A program made the position numbers and the translations under genes. The notes below the pieces were generated by a model. The model was not told the DNA's origin. It did no database searches and was given only the letters and a program-made list of their open reading frames with translations. From an uncultured Pelagibacteraceae bacterium (GTDB lineage Bacteria > Pseudomonadota > Alphaproteobacteria > Pelagibacterales > Pelagibacteraceae), in assembly GCA_902631535.1 (NCBI GenBank), contig CACOYX010000005.1, positions 1 to 64,000 of the forward strand: 64,000 nucleotides of DNA, read 5' to 3'. Positions 35,756 through 44,678 of this stretch are shown piece after piece (position 1 is the first letter of the stretch; each line of letters begins with the position of its first letter).

Positions 35756-36820
35756 ATGGTTAAATTAAAACAAAAAGATTTAATATTATATTCTGGCTTA
35801 ATAATCTTAGGTTTAGCTGCGCCTTACTTATTCTCAGCTTTTAAAGTTCAGCTGACATATCTTTGTGTCTTAATAGTTCTGGCTATGACTTGGAATTTAC
35901 AAGGTGGAGAAATGGGCTACAACACATTTGGAAATATTCTTTTTTATGGTCTTGGAATGTATTTAACTGCCTCGGTGCAAGTGGGTATGTTTTTCCCTCT
36001 AGCGGAATGGACAGAAAGTGGTGGAGAAAAAACATTCGTCCATACTACAGCACAATATTTTCAAGGAATAGGTGTTGGATTGTTAGTTTCGGCTATTGTG
36101 CCTGCAATTGTAGCAGGAGCTATCGGTTATGCTATTTTAGGTTTAAGAGGACACTATTTTGCTATATGTACTTTAGGACTTGGAATTGCAGCTGGAGAAA
36201 TCGCCGGTGGAATAGAAATTATTGGAGCCGGCCAAGGTTTCACCACACCACCTTTTCCTGCAGAAATAGTTGATACCGAAGCAAGAGGAAAGTTTTTCTA
36301 CTTTTTAAGTTTCGCATTACTCGTCGGAACCTTTATTTTTGTTAAATATATTTATAGTTCTAGATTTAGATTAATTTTAAATGCGATAAGAGATAATGAA
36401 GATAAAGCCGAGGCAATGGGTATTCAAACTATGAAATATAAAATTGTGGGATGGATGTGCTCAGCATTTTTCTGTGGTCTTGCTGGTGGAATTATGGGTG
36501 GACTAATTGGATATATAGACTCTACCGATGTTGCATTTGATGGAAGGGAGATGGGAGTATTTATGGTGCTTATGGCCATACTCGGTGGAAAAGGAACTTT
36601 GTGGGGACCAGTTATCGGTGCAACTCTATTCCATTTCTTTAAAGAGGGTCTTTGGACTTTGATTTTAGGTTGGCAGTATGTTGCGCTAGGAGTTTTAATC
36701 GTTGTTATTGTAGTTTATTTCCCAGAGGGGTTAATGGGTTGGTTGAGAGAAAAATACCCTGAAAGATTTGGCGAAGTGATAGATGAAAAAGATCGTAAAG
36801 CGCAGGTGGAATTAAAATGA
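35756..36820 (+). CDS. livM: Branched-chain amino acid-type ABC permease, LivM family
   Basis: Second membrane subunit. The 354-residue product has about nine membrane segments and the LivM coupling region LNAIRDNEDKAEAMGIQTMKYKIVGWM; GLRGHYFAICTLGLGIAAGEI and GGKGTLWGPVIGA are also typical. The start follows the livH stop without a gap and the end overlaps livG by 4 bases. Confidence 0.93.
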   Translation: MVKLKQKDLILYSGLIILGLAAPYLFSAFKVQLTYLCVLIVLAMTWNLQGGEMGYNTFGNILFYGLGMYLTASVQVGMFFPLAEWTESGGEKTFVHTTAQYFQGIGVGLLVSAIVPAIVAGAIGYAILGLRGHYFAICTLGLGIAAGEIAGGIEIIGAGQGFTTPPFPAEIVDTEARGKFFYFLSFALLVGTFIFVKYIYSSRFRLILNAIRDNEDKAEAMGIQTMKYKIVGWMCSAFFCGLAGGIMGGLIGYIDSTDVAFDGREMGVFMVLMAILGGKGTLWGPVIGATLFHFFKEGLWTLILGWQYVALGVLIVVIVVYFPEGLMGWLREKYPERFGEVIDEKDRKAQVELK

Positions 36821-37551
36821 GCATTCTACAAGTTAAAAATGTTAGTAAATCTTTTGGTGGTGTTCAAGCTAACGTAGATATTTCAGTTTCGGTAGAACAG
36901 GGATCTATTGTTGGTTTAATAGGACCTAATGGTTCAGGTAAAACTACTTTATTTAATTCTATTGTTGGAACTCATCCGATAGATAAAGGATCTATTGTTT
37001 TTGATAATACAGAAGTTTCTGAAATGCCTGTGCCAGCAGTCGCTAAACTTGGTTTGCTAAGAACCTTTCAACAAACAAGAATTTATTCAAAACTTAATTG
37101 TGTAGAGAATATGCTAATAAGTCATAAAGCTAGTGACTCTGGATTTATATTTGCAAAAGTACCCACCGAACTCACTGAGAAAGCGGAAAATATTTTAAAT
37201 TTTGTAGGACTATACCAAAAAAGAAATTTGAGAGCAGGCGATCTATCATTTGGACAGCAAAAATTACTAGAATTAGCAATGGCTTTAATGAATGAACCCA
37301 AAATGCTTTTACTTGATGAACCTACAGCTGGAATTAATCCAACTTTAATTAATGGAATTATAGATAGGCTGATTAAAATTAATAAAGATTATGGAATTAC
37401 TTTACTAGTTATAGAACACAATATGAAAGTAATTATGAGTCTAGCACAGAGGATTTTCTGCCTAGCGCACGGTAAAATGTTAGCCGAGGGTTCACCAGAT
37501 GAAATTAAAAATGATAAGCGCGTTGTTGATGCTTACCTAGGAGCGCAGTAA
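36817..37551 (+). CDS. livG: ABC transporter ATP-binding protein, LivG family
   Basis: One of two ATPases of the importer. The 244-residue product has Walker A GPNGSGKTT (about 35-43), the signature LSFGQQKLLELAMAL, Walker B MLLLDEPTAG and the switch histidine in VIEHNMKVIM. The length and the RTFQQTRIY Q-loop match LivG. Stop and livF start overlap by one base. Confidence 0.95.
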   Translation: MSILQVKNVSKSFGGVQANVDISVSVEQGSIVGLIGPNGSGKTTLFNSIVGTHPIDKGSIVFDNTEVSEMPVPAVAKLGLLRTFQQTRIYSKLNCVENMLISHKASDSGFIFAKVPTELTEKAENILNFVGLYQKRNLRAGDLSFGQQKLLELAMALMNEPKMLLLDEPTAGINPTLINGIIDRLIKINKDYGITLLVIEHNMKVIMSLAQRIFCLAHGKMLAEGSPDEIKNDKRVVDAYLGAQ

Positions 37552-38336
37552 TGGCAAATCAATATGATGTTTTAGGAAAAGCACCTGGTTTAGAAGACCT
37601 CAATAAATTGTCTCCTAACGATGTTCACTTAACCATTAGAGGTTTAAACGCTGGCTATGGAAAAATGGAGATACTTCATAATTTTGATTTGACAGTTAGT
37701 AAGGCTCAATCATTATGTTTGATAGGACCTAATGGGGCGGGGAAATCTACAATACTTCATTCTATTTATGGTTTTACAAATATATTTGATGGAAAAATTG
37801 AATTAGAAGGAAATGAAATAACTAAATTAACTCCAGCTCAAAAATTAAGTAAAGTTGGTATCGCTTATATTTTGCAAGATAACTCAGTGTTTCCAGATAT
37901 GACAGTTGAAGAAAATCTTTTAATGGGCGGATATATTAAAGATAAGCAAGACGAAGCTTATGAGGAAGCTGAGAGAATTTTTCAAAAATATGAAAGATTA
38001 AGAAATAGAAGAAACCAACCCGCTAAAGTTTTATCTGGCGGTGAAAGAAGATTATTAGAAATCTCCAGAGCATTAGTTATGAAACCTTCTGTATTATTAG
38101 TAGACGAACCGTCAATTGGTTTAGAACCAAAATATATAAATATGGTTTTTGAAATTTTAGAAGATCTGCAAAAAGTTGAAAGGAAAACAATCATACTTGT
38201 AGAGCAAAATGCTAAGAAAGGATTAGAATTTGCTGACATTGGTTATGTTTTAGTTTCTGGACAAACTGCTATCGCGGGTAGAGGTGATGATCTTTTGAAA
38301 AATCCAGACGTAGGAAGATTATTCCTAGGTGGATGA
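37551..38336 (+). CDS. livF: ABC transporter ATP-binding protein, LivF family
   Basis: Second ATPase. The 261-residue product has Walker A GPNGAGKST, AYILQDNSVFPDMTVEENLLMGGY, signature LSGGERRLLEISRAL, Walker B VLLVDEPSIG and H-loop replaced by VEQNAKKG (a glutamine instead of histidine, usual in LivF-type proteins). An N-terminal extension of about 25 residues precedes the ABC core. The end overlaps azlC by 4 bases. Confidence 0.94.
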   Translation: MANQYDVLGKAPGLEDLNKLSPNDVHLTIRGLNAGYGKMEILHNFDLTVSKAQSLCLIGPNGAGKSTILHSIYGFTNIFDGKIELEGNEITKLTPAQKLSKVGIAYILQDNSVFPDMTVEENLLMGGYIKDKQDEAYEEAERIFQKYERLRNRRNQPAKVLSGGERRLLEISRALVMKPSVLLVDEPSIGLEPKYINMVFEILEDLQKVERKTIILVEQNAKKGLEFADIGYVLVSGQTAIAGRGDDLLKNPDVGRLFLGG

Positions 38337-39037
38337 TTAACTTAAAAGTATTTCTAATAGGTTTAAAATCTTTAAAAGGCTCGAGAAGTCCCGCTATCCC
38401 ACTAGCAGCTTGTTTCATTGCTCTTGGAGCTTTATTAAAAGATGCAGGATTTAATATTCAACAAAGTGCTGCCTCTAGCTTATTTACTTATGCTTTGCCT
38501 GGTCAATTAGTTATGGCTGAGTCACTTTTAGTTGGAGCTTCAATCATAAATATTTTTATAGCGGTATGGTTAGTAAATTTTAGACTTTACCCAATGACAG
38601 TCTCTTTATTTCCATTGCTTGATCACAAGTCACAACCTAAATGGAAATATTATTTATCTTGTCATTTTTTAGCAGTGACTTCCTGGTTAATAGCTAAAGA
38701 TGGTTACAAAAAAATAGATAAGAAAAATCGAATAGATTTTTGGATTGGCATAGGAATTGGAACCTGGTCTACAGCAATTTTGATGACAGTAATTGGATAT
38801 TTGTCTGCAGACTATCTCAATAAAGAAATGTTAATTGGTCTTGCTATAGTCAATCCTGTTTATTTCTTTTGTATGATGATAGGTGCAATGAAAAATTTAA
38901 GTATATCTATTGCTGTTATAGGAGGCACTGTATTAGGTCCTGTAATTTATTTGATTTCAACAGAGTGGGCTTTATTATTTGCTGGTCTTATTGCTGGTTC
39001 AATTGCTTTTTTATTTGGAGGTAAAAATGGCAAGTAG
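38333..39037 (+). CDS. azlC: AzlC-family branched-chain amino acid exporter subunit
   Basis: Large subunit of an AzlCD (YgaZ/YgaH-like) exporter. The 234-residue product has about five to seven membrane segments and the family region SSLFTYALPGQLVMAESLLVGAS and VWLVNFRLYPMTVSLFPLL. ATG overlaps the livF stop (ATGATTAA), so the exporter pair is translated in the same operon as a full importer. The 3' end overlaps azlD by 11 bases. Confidence 0.85.
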   Translation: MINLKVFLIGLKSLKGSRSPAIPLAACFIALGALLKDAGFNIQQSAASSLFTYALPGQLVMAESLLVGASIINIFIAVWLVNFRLYPMTVSLFPLLDHKSQPKWKYYLSCHFLAVTSWLIAKDGYKKIDKKNRIDFWIGIGIGTWSTAILMTVIGYLSADYLNKEMLIGLAIVNPVYFFCMMIGAMKNLSISIAVIGGTVLGPVIYLISTEWALLFAGLIAGSIAFLFGGKNGK

Positions 39038-39353
39038 TCAAATAATTATATTAGCAATTATAGCAACATCCTTAGCTACATTTATTTCTAGATTTATGGG
39101 GGCACTTACTTCTGAAAAAGTAAGTGTAAAATCAAGGGTATTTCAATGGTTTAATTGTATAGCTTATTCAACCCTAGCAGCTTTACTAGGAAGAATGATA
39201 ATTTTCCCAGCAGGCGTGCTTGATGAAAGTAATTTAGTCACAAGAGTATTTGTTTTGGTGATATGTATTTCAGTATTTATCTTTAGTAAGAAAAATTTAG
39301 TAATTCCAACAATTCTTTCAGCAATTCTTTTAAGTTTTTTTAATACAATATAA
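39027..39353 (+). CDS. azlD: AzlD-family small subunit
   Basis: The 108-residue product (MASSQIII start) has four membrane segments and the AzlD features TSLATFISRFMG and CIAYSTLAALLGRMI. GGAGG lies 6 bases before the ATG at 39027; a longer in-frame start inside azlC is unlikely. Partner of AzlC. Confidence 0.85.
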   Translation: MASSQIIILAIIATSLATFISRFMGALTSEKVSVKSRVFQWFNCIAYSTLAALLGRMIIFPAGVLDESNLVTRVFVLVICISVFIFSKKNLVIPTILSAILLSFFNTI

Positions 39354-39376
39354 AAATTATTGTGTTAAAATTAATT

Positions 39377-39430
39377 ATGGAACCAATATTTGCGATCTTT
39401 ATACTTCTATGGATCGCAGGCCATTTTTAA
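39377..39430 (+). CDS. 17-residue hydrophobic peptide ORF, doubtful
   Basis: ATG at 39377 to TAA at 39430 encodes a peptide beginning MEPIFAIF and ending WIAGHF. There is no Shine-Dalgarno sequence. It lies between azlD and the glaH gene, ending 7 bases before the glaH ATG. Its ends (MEP and IAGHF) resemble those of the 22-residue ORF at 323-391 (MDP and IAQHF). Coding status is uncertain; chance similarity is possible. Confidence 0.25.
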   Translation: MEPIFAIFILLWIAGHF

Positions 39431-39437
39431 GATCTTT

Positions 39438-40334
39438 ATGAGTTTTAAAATAGAAAATCATCAAAAATCAAAAAGAGTTAGTGTAATTAAATTTCAAGAA
39501 TCAGATTTAGATAGGTTAATTTTTCCATTTAAGAAACACACAATTCTATCTTTAGAATATAAACCTTTTTCCAGATTCAGCTTAGCTAAAAGTTTAGATG
39601 AAGTATTTGAAAACAAACTTAGTAAAACTTTAATTAAAATTCTTAACGATAGAGAAACTGGAACTGTTATCGTTGAACCTGAAATTAGCAATAAAAAATT
39701 TGATAAAGATTTTTTAGTTAAACTATCAACCGGGCTTGCCCACTTAGTTGGTAATCCAAATTTTGACTCTATGACTGATAAATATTATGCAAGATTTTTT
39801 GTAAAACATCAGGACAGTAGCGACTCTTATCTCAGAAAGGCTTATACGAATTTAGATCTTCACACCGATGGAACTTATGTTAAAGAGAAAACAGATTGGC
39901 TCATAATGACAAAAATGGAAGAACAAAATGTAAGTGGAGGTGAAAGCGTAATTTTACATTTAGATGATTGGGAGCATTTAGATGAATTAAGTAATGATCC
40001 AGTAGGACAACAAAATTTTATATGGGGATCACCAAAAAGCAAAAATGTGGATTACAAAGTTGAGCATCCTGTATTTTCAAAAGATAAAAAGGGTAAACCT
40101 ACAATTTCTTATATTGATCAATTTCCAGAACCAAAAAATATGGAGCAAGGTTTATTTTTACAAAAGCTTTCTGACGCGTTAGAAGAAAGTAAAAATAAAA
40201 TAAGCTTTCCGTTACCAGTTGGTTCAACAATTTTTTCTAATAATTATTTTTGGCTACACGGAAGAAAAGCATTTAATGAGCATACTGGGTTATCTAGAGA
40301 ATTATTAAGAATTAGGGGAACTTTTTTTAATTAA
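39438..40334 (+). CDS. glaH: Glutarate 2-hydroxylase GlaH (CsiD family)
   Basis: Fe(II)/2-oxoglutarate dioxygenase that converts glutarate to L-2-hydroxyglutarate in lysine/cadaverine catabolism. The 298-residue product closely follows E. coli CsiD over long stretches: DSYLRKAYTNLDLHTDGTY (Fe ligands H142, D144), KTDWLIMTKMEEQNV, LHLDDWEHLDEL, YIDQFPEPK and FWLHGRKAF (H274). ATG 39438 (MSFKIENH) is chosen as it matches the start of the conserved part; a longer frame starts at 39390. Next to it lies a TctCBA importer with its own promoter. Confidence 0.9.
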   Translation: MSFKIENHQKSKRVSVIKFQESDLDRLIFPFKKHTILSLEYKPFSRFSLAKSLDEVFENKLSKTLIKILNDRETGTVIVEPEISNKKFDKDFLVKLSTGLAHLVGNPNFDSMTDKYYARFFVKHQDSSDSYLRKAYTNLDLHTDGTYVKEKTDWLIMTKMEEQNVSGGESVILHLDDWEHLDELSNDPVGQQNFIWGSPKSKNVDYKVEHPVFSKDKKGKPTISYIDQFPEPKNMEQGLFLQKLSDALEESKNKISFPLPVGSTIFSNNYFWLHGRKAFNEHTGLSRELLRIRGTFFN

Positions 40335-40360
40335 TTTAGAATAATTTCAAATTAGAGTTA

Positions 40361-40425
40361 TTGACTCTTGTTTATCATTCATTTTTAATAAGACATTAAT
40401 TAATTAATTAACAGAGGGAAATAAT
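40361..40425 (+). promoter_or_regulatory. Promoter and shared leader of tctC
   Basis: TTGACT (40361-40366), a 17-base spacer and TTTAAT (40384-40389) make a good promoter. The transcript would start in TTAATTAATTAATTAA (about 40396-40411), followed by CAGAGGGAAATAAT and ATG. The block is almost identical to those before 33552 and 50293. Confidence 0.68.
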
Positions 40426-41406
40426 ATGTTTAATAATTTGAAAAAATTAATTAGCTTAGTTTTCGCAACTGTTCTTTTAACTTCAATCTCATCAACTAGC
40501 TTCGCAGTCGATAAGTTACACTTCATTATTGGCGGTGGTGCTGGCGGTGGTTGGGATGGAACTGCTAGAGGAACTGGAGAAGCTTTAACTAAAGCTGGTT
40601 TTTTAAAAAGTGCTTCATATGAGAATATGTCGGGTGGTGGTGGAGGAAAAGCTCTATCTTACATAATAAATTCGAAGCCTGAAGGAACTATACTGGTTCA
40701 ATCAACACCTCTAGTGTTGAGATCAATCACTAGACACAAAGGTTATGTTAAAGGATCTGGTGTATTATCTTATAAAGATGTCAAACCAATCGCTGGTGTA
40801 ATCGGTGACTACGGTGCAATCGCAGTTGCTAAAAACTCACCATACAAAAACTTTAAAGATGTAGTGGATGCTTACAAAAAAAATCCTAAGTCAGTTAAAA
40901 TGGCTGGTGGTTCTGTAAGAGGAAGCATGGACCATTTAATTGGTGCACTTGCATTTCAAGAAGCTGGTGCAAATCCTAACGACGTAGTTTACGTACCTTA
41001 CGATGCTGGTGGTAAAGCTTTAGCTGGACTTCTATCAGGAGAAACTCAAATTCTTTCAACTGGTTTGGGAGAGGTAATGGGCGCTAGAGACCAAGTAAGA
41101 ATTATTGGCATTACAGCTCCTAAAAGAGTAGGTGATGCTCCTGAAGTTCCAACTCTAAAAGAACAGGGATACGATGTTCAGTTTGTTAACTGGAGAGGTT
41201 TCTTTGCTCCTAAGAGTATGCCAAGTTCAGAAGTTAAGAAGATCGAAAAAATGTTAGGTGATGTTCAAAAAACTCCTGAATGGGAAACGGTAAGAAAAAG
41301 AAACGCTTGGGTAAATATTTACAATCCAGGACGAAAGTTTGACAGTTTTTTAAAAGGTCAAACAAAAGAGATGACAAAGTTAATGAAAAAACTAGGCGTT
41401 ATCTAG
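40426..41406 (+). CDS. tctC: Tripartite tricarboxylate transporter binding protein TctC
   Basis: Periplasmic receptor of a secondary importer for carboxylates. The 326-residue product has a signal peptide (about 1-27, cleavage near SFA-V) and the Bug/TctC fold: FIIGGGAGGGWDGTARGTGEAL near the start, YENMSGGGGGKALSYI, and ADAPEVPTLKEQGYDVQFVNWRGFF-like VPTLKEQGYDVQFVNWRG. TctB and TctA follow. Its position beside glaH suggests a dicarboxylate such as glutarate, but that is inference. Confidence 0.93.
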   Translation: MFNNLKKLISLVFATVLLTSISSTSFAVDKLHFIIGGGAGGGWDGTARGTGEALTKAGFLKSASYENMSGGGGGKALSYIINSKPEGTILVQSTPLVLRSITRHKGYVKGSGVLSYKDVKPIAGVIGDYGAIAVAKNSPYKNFKDVVDAYKKNPKSVKMAGGSVRGSMDHLIGALAFQEAGANPNDVVYVPYDAGGKALAGLLSGETQILSTGLGEVMGARDQVRIIGITAPKRVGDAPEVPTLKEQGYDVQFVNWRGFFAPKSMPSSEVKKIEKMLGDVQKTPEWETVRKRNAWVNIYNPGRKFDSFLKGQTKEMTKLMKKLGVI

Positions 41407-41429
41407 TTGTTTAACTTGAAGTAAGTGCA

Positions 41430-41900
41430 GTGAAAATTAGTCCTTCAAAATTAATTTCACTGCTCTTCTTCATCTTTTCAGGTTATTATTTATATACAGC
41501 CTATCAAATACAAGTCTTTGCTTTTGATGAAAATGCACCGTTCAATGCTAAGACATTTCCGATTTATTTAGGTTTCGCCGGATTAGTTTTTTCTGCGCTA
41601 TACATTATTTTACCAGAGGCAAATCCAACTGATGTTGATTTAAAAGTTTTAGATTATAAAAAAACTATAGGCTTAGTTATTTTAATGATTTTATATGGCT
41701 TAACTATTTTAAGAGCTGGATATTTTCTTTCAACTTCGATTTTTTTAGTTGTCTCTTACATAATCCTAGGAGAACGAAAATGGATATGGATATTTATTTT
41801 ATCTTTCCCTTTCGTTGCAATATTTATGTATCTCCTTCATGGATTATTAAATATTTATCTACGTGATCCTTTCTTAAAATATATAGGAATAATGGGATGA
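41430..41900 (+). CDS. tctB: Tripartite tricarboxylate transporter small membrane subunit TctB
   Basis: The 156-residue product has four membrane segments as usual for TctB. It starts with GTG at 41430. FNAKTFPIYLGFAGLVFSAL and the PFxxIFMYLLHGLLNIYL end fit the family. The stop overlaps tctA by 4 bases. Sequence conservation in this family is low, so the call rests on topology and position. Confidence 0.88.
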   Translation: MKISPSKLISLLFFIFSGYYLYTAYQIQVFAFDENAPFNAKTFPIYLGFAGLVFSALYIILPEANPTDVDLKVLDYKKTIGLVILMILYGLTILRAGYFLSTSIFLVVSYIILGERKWIWIFILSFPFVAIFMYLLHGLLNIYLRDPFLKYIGIMG

Positions 41901-43402
41901 TCGAAGGAATACTCATAGGATTACAAACAGCTTTATCATTTAAAAATTTAATGATGGTAATGATTGGTTGTTTCTCTGGAACAATTATCGGAATGCTTCC
42001 AGGTCTGGGACCAATGACTGCAATTGCACTAATGATACCTATTACTTATGGTTTTGATCCATCAACAGGATTAATTTTAATGGCAGGTGTTTATTATGGA
42101 GCAGTTTTTGGTGGATCAACTTCTTCAATATTAATTAATGCACCTGGTGTACCAGGAACTGTAGCCACATCTTTTGATGGTTATCCCATGGCACAACAAG
42201 GTAAAGCAGGAAAAGCTCTTGCTATTGCTGCTTACAGCTCTTTTGCAGGTGGAACAATATCTGCGATTTTTTTGTTAATTGCTGCACCGAGTTTATCCTT
42301 AGTAAGTTTATCTTTTAGATCACCAGATTATTTTGGTTTAATGATCCTAGGTTTGACAGCTGTTGCTGCGTTTTCATCAAAAGGAAATTTTTTAAAAGCT
42401 ATGATGATGGTTGTTCTAGGATTAATGTTAGCTAGTGTTGGTCAAGATACCCTCTCTGACATACCTAGATTTACTTTTGATAATATGAACTTGTCAGATG
42501 GAATTAGTTTCGTTTTAGTGGTTATGGCTACCTTTGCTATGAGTGAAGCTTTAACAATTATTTTCAAAGCAAATGATCCAACAAAAGCTGCTAAACAAAT
42601 CTCACTATCTCAATTAGGCTCAATTAAACTAGATAAAGACGAAACAAAAAAAATGGTTACTACAATTCCTAGGTCATCAGTTTTAGGATTTATTATTGGA
42701 GTACTTCCCGGTGCAGGTGCAACAATTGCATCTTTTTTAGCTTACGGGATGGAAAGAAACTTTGTCAATGATGAGGAAAAACAAAAGTTTGGTAAAGGAA
42801 GTGTAAACGGTATAGCTGCTCCAGAAACCGCAAATAATGCAGCATGTTCAGGATCATTTGTGCCTTTACTTACGTTAGGTATACCAGGTAGCGGTACTAC
42901 CGCTGTAATGCTTGGAGCTTTGTTAGGATTTGGTATTCAACCTGGTCCTAGATTATATCAAACAAATCCTGAGATTTTCTGGTCTGTAATTATGTCAATG
43001 TACATTGGAATGGTTGTTCTATTAATACTAAATCTCCCTTTAATTCCATACATAGCTAGAGTTTTAGCAACACCAAGAACTTTTTTAATACCATTAATTT
43101 TATTTTTCTCCTTAACTGGAGTCTATTTAATGTCTTTCAATAACTTTGATATTTATATGATGATTGGGATTGCAGTAGTAGCAACAGTGCTTCGATTATA
43201 TGATTTTCCTATGCCTCCACTTATTCTAGCTTTTGTATTAGGAGGCCTAATGGAAGAAAATTTAAGAAGGTCTTTATTGATAAGTGACGGATCTTGGTCA
43301 TTTATGTGGGATAGGCCGTTAACAATAGCAATAATGCTGACAATAATATTTATTGTGGGATGGCAAATTTACAAAAGTTTTAAATTGATCAAAAAGCACT
43401 AG
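41897..43402 (+). CDS. tctA: Tripartite tricarboxylate transporter large membrane subunit TctA
   Basis: Cation-driven permease of the TTT family. The 501-residue product has about eleven or twelve membrane segments and the two characteristic repeats: GMLPGLGPMTAIALMIP near residues 32-48 and GVLPGAGATIASFLAYGMER in the middle, plus GIPGSGTTAVMLGALLGFGIQPGPRL. These are hallmark motifs of TctA. Confidence 0.95.
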   Translation: MIEGILIGLQTALSFKNLMMVMIGCFSGTIIGMLPGLGPMTAIALMIPITYGFDPSTGLILMAGVYYGAVFGGSTSSILINAPGVPGTVATSFDGYPMAQQGKAGKALAIAAYSSFAGGTISAIFLLIAAPSLSLVSLSFRSPDYFGLMILGLTAVAAFSSKGNFLKAMMMVVLGLMLASVGQDTLSDIPRFTFDNMNLSDGISFVLVVMATFAMSEALTIIFKANDPTKAAKQISLSQLGSIKLDKDETKKMVTTIPRSSVLGFIIGVLPGAGATIASFLAYGMERNFVNDEEKQKFGKGSVNGIAAPETANNAACSGSFVPLLTLGIPGSGTTAVMLGALLGFGIQPGPRLYQTNPEIFWSVIMSMYIGMVVLLILNLPLIPYIARVLATPRTFLIPLILFFSLTGVYLMSFNNFDIYMMIGIAVVATVLRLYDFPMPPLILAFVLGGLMEENLRRSLLISDGSWSFMWDRPLTIAIMLTIIFIVGWQIYKSFKLIKKH

Positions 43403-43534
43403 TGTAGCAAATATGCAACATCAAAAAGTGAGTAAATTCAACATTTTTTAAATACTATGCACAATTTATGCATTGACTCATTTAGTTAATTATTTAGAAA
43501 TATATTTAATATAAATTTATAAATTAAGGCGATT

Positions 43535-44191
43535 ATGAGAAAAACTATAACAATATTGTTATCTTTTTTATTTTTATCATTTCAAGCTGTGAAAGCTGAA
43601 ATTGGAATGGGTATTACTGGTGCACTTCACTTTCTAGATGCTTCTGGAACAGAAACAACTAAAGAAAGTGGCGAAAAAAATAATGGTTCTCATTCAGAAG
43701 AAGCTGTTGTTCCAGAATTATTTATTGAGTCAATCACCGAAAATGGTGGTGCTATTGGAATTGCATTCATACCAACAGCAAATATGGGATCCAAAAGCAG
43801 ATCAGACTCTAACTCAGATGGTGATACAGGATCTTATAAAGCTGAAGCTGAATTAAAAAATGTAATTCAGATTTATGGCGATATACCAACACCATTAGAT
43901 GTTGCGAGTTATCCAATTTACGCTAAAGTTGGAATTCAACATGCTACTATTTCAACTTTAGAGTCTTTAAACTCTGGATCAACATATCCTGATAAAGACG
44001 TTTTAGGTTTTCTACTTGGAATTGGAACTAAAGGTAACTTAGCATTTGGCGACAACTTGTATTACAAAGCTGAAGCAACTTACGTTGAATTTCAAGAATA
44101 CTCTGCAGGAGATGAAGGTGGTCTTGGTAATAGAGTCGAAGCTGACCTTGAAGACATAGCAGTTAAATTTTCAATCGGAAAAAAATTTTAG
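43535..44191 (+). CDS. Outer-membrane beta-barrel protein, unknown
   Basis: The 218-residue product has a signal peptide (about 1-21, VKA-E) and ends with a C-terminal phenylalanine after alternating hydrophobic residues (VKFSIGKKF), typical of outer-membrane barrels. The mature part is acidic with strand-like segments and a long Ser/Asp/Glu-rich loop around 38-55 and 85-100. TTGACT at 43473-43478 could be a -35 box, but no good -10 is seen. A bidirectional terminator follows. Function unknown. Confidence 0.75.
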   Translation: MRKTITILLSFLFLSFQAVKAEIGMGITGALHFLDASGTETTKESGEKNNGSHSEEAVVPELFIESITENGGAIGIAFIPTANMGSKSRSDSNSDGDTGSYKAEAELKNVIQIYGDIPTPLDVASYPIYAKVGIQHATISTLESLNSGSTYPDKDVLGFLLGIGTKGNLAFGDNLYYKAEATYVEFQEYSAGDEGGLGNRVEADLEDIAVKFSIGKKF

Positions 44192-44210
44192 ATATAACTA
44201 AAAAAAATTT

Positions 44211-44242
44211 AAAACCCATAAATTTAGATTTGTGGGTTTTTT
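44211..44242. terminator. Bidirectional intrinsic terminator
   Basis: AAAACCCATAAAT and ATTTGTGGGTTTT form a 13-bp stem (one T-G pair) with loop TTAG, flanked by A-rich and T-rich tracts. It sits between the convergent outer-membrane protein and DoxX genes, ending both transcripts; the stem even reaches the end of the DoxX gene at 44241. Confidence 0.82.
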
Positions 44243-44627
44243 ATAATCTCACGTATTTCTTTTCTCTATCTACTGACCAATCTTTTGTACCATTAGCTAC
44301 GATAAATAAAAATCCCCCAGCTAATCCTAAGTTTTTAAGAAACGCGATTGTTTGCATTTGATCAACAAAATCGTAGTGAAATAAAAATGCAGTAGCTATA
44401 CAGAAAATTGCAAGAAGACCAGCAGATATTCTTGCTTGATATCCTATGATGACAAATAGAGGTAAAATTAATTCTAAAGCTATGGTTGGATATAATAAAA
44501 ATCCTGGAATTCCATACCCTTCCATCCAGCTCATTGTACCATCAATACTAAAAATTTTATTATATGCTGAAATCAAAAATAAAGCCGAGATAAGAAGTCT
44601 GCCAACAAGATCAATTAAATTTGCCAT
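44241..44627 (-). CDS. DoxX family membrane protein
   Basis: The product (128 residues from ATG 44627, MANLIDLVGRLLISALF) has four membrane segments and the DoxX pattern: GRLLISALFLISAYNKI at the start, IPGFLLYPTIALELILPLFVIIGYQAR, and KNLGLAGGFLFI. The family has quinone or redox-linked members, but its role here is unknown. A TTG at 44651 is in frame but gives no better N-terminus. Confidence 0.85.
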   Translation of the reverse strand: MANLIDLVGRLLISALFLISAYNKIFSIDGTMSWMEGYGIPGFLLYPTIALELILPLFVIIGYQARISAGLLAIFCIATAFLFHYDFVDQMQTIAFLKNLGLAGGFLFIVANGTKDWSVDREKKYVRL

Positions 44628-44678
44628 ACAAATTTGTACTGAATTGAGCAATATGTGTCAAAAACAGATGAGTTTAAT

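Noticed and set aside
35863-36273. A 136-codon frame inside livM
   Set aside because: It lies wholly within the well-supported LivM gene in another frame and has a Cys/Trp/Arg-rich composition unlike any protein here.
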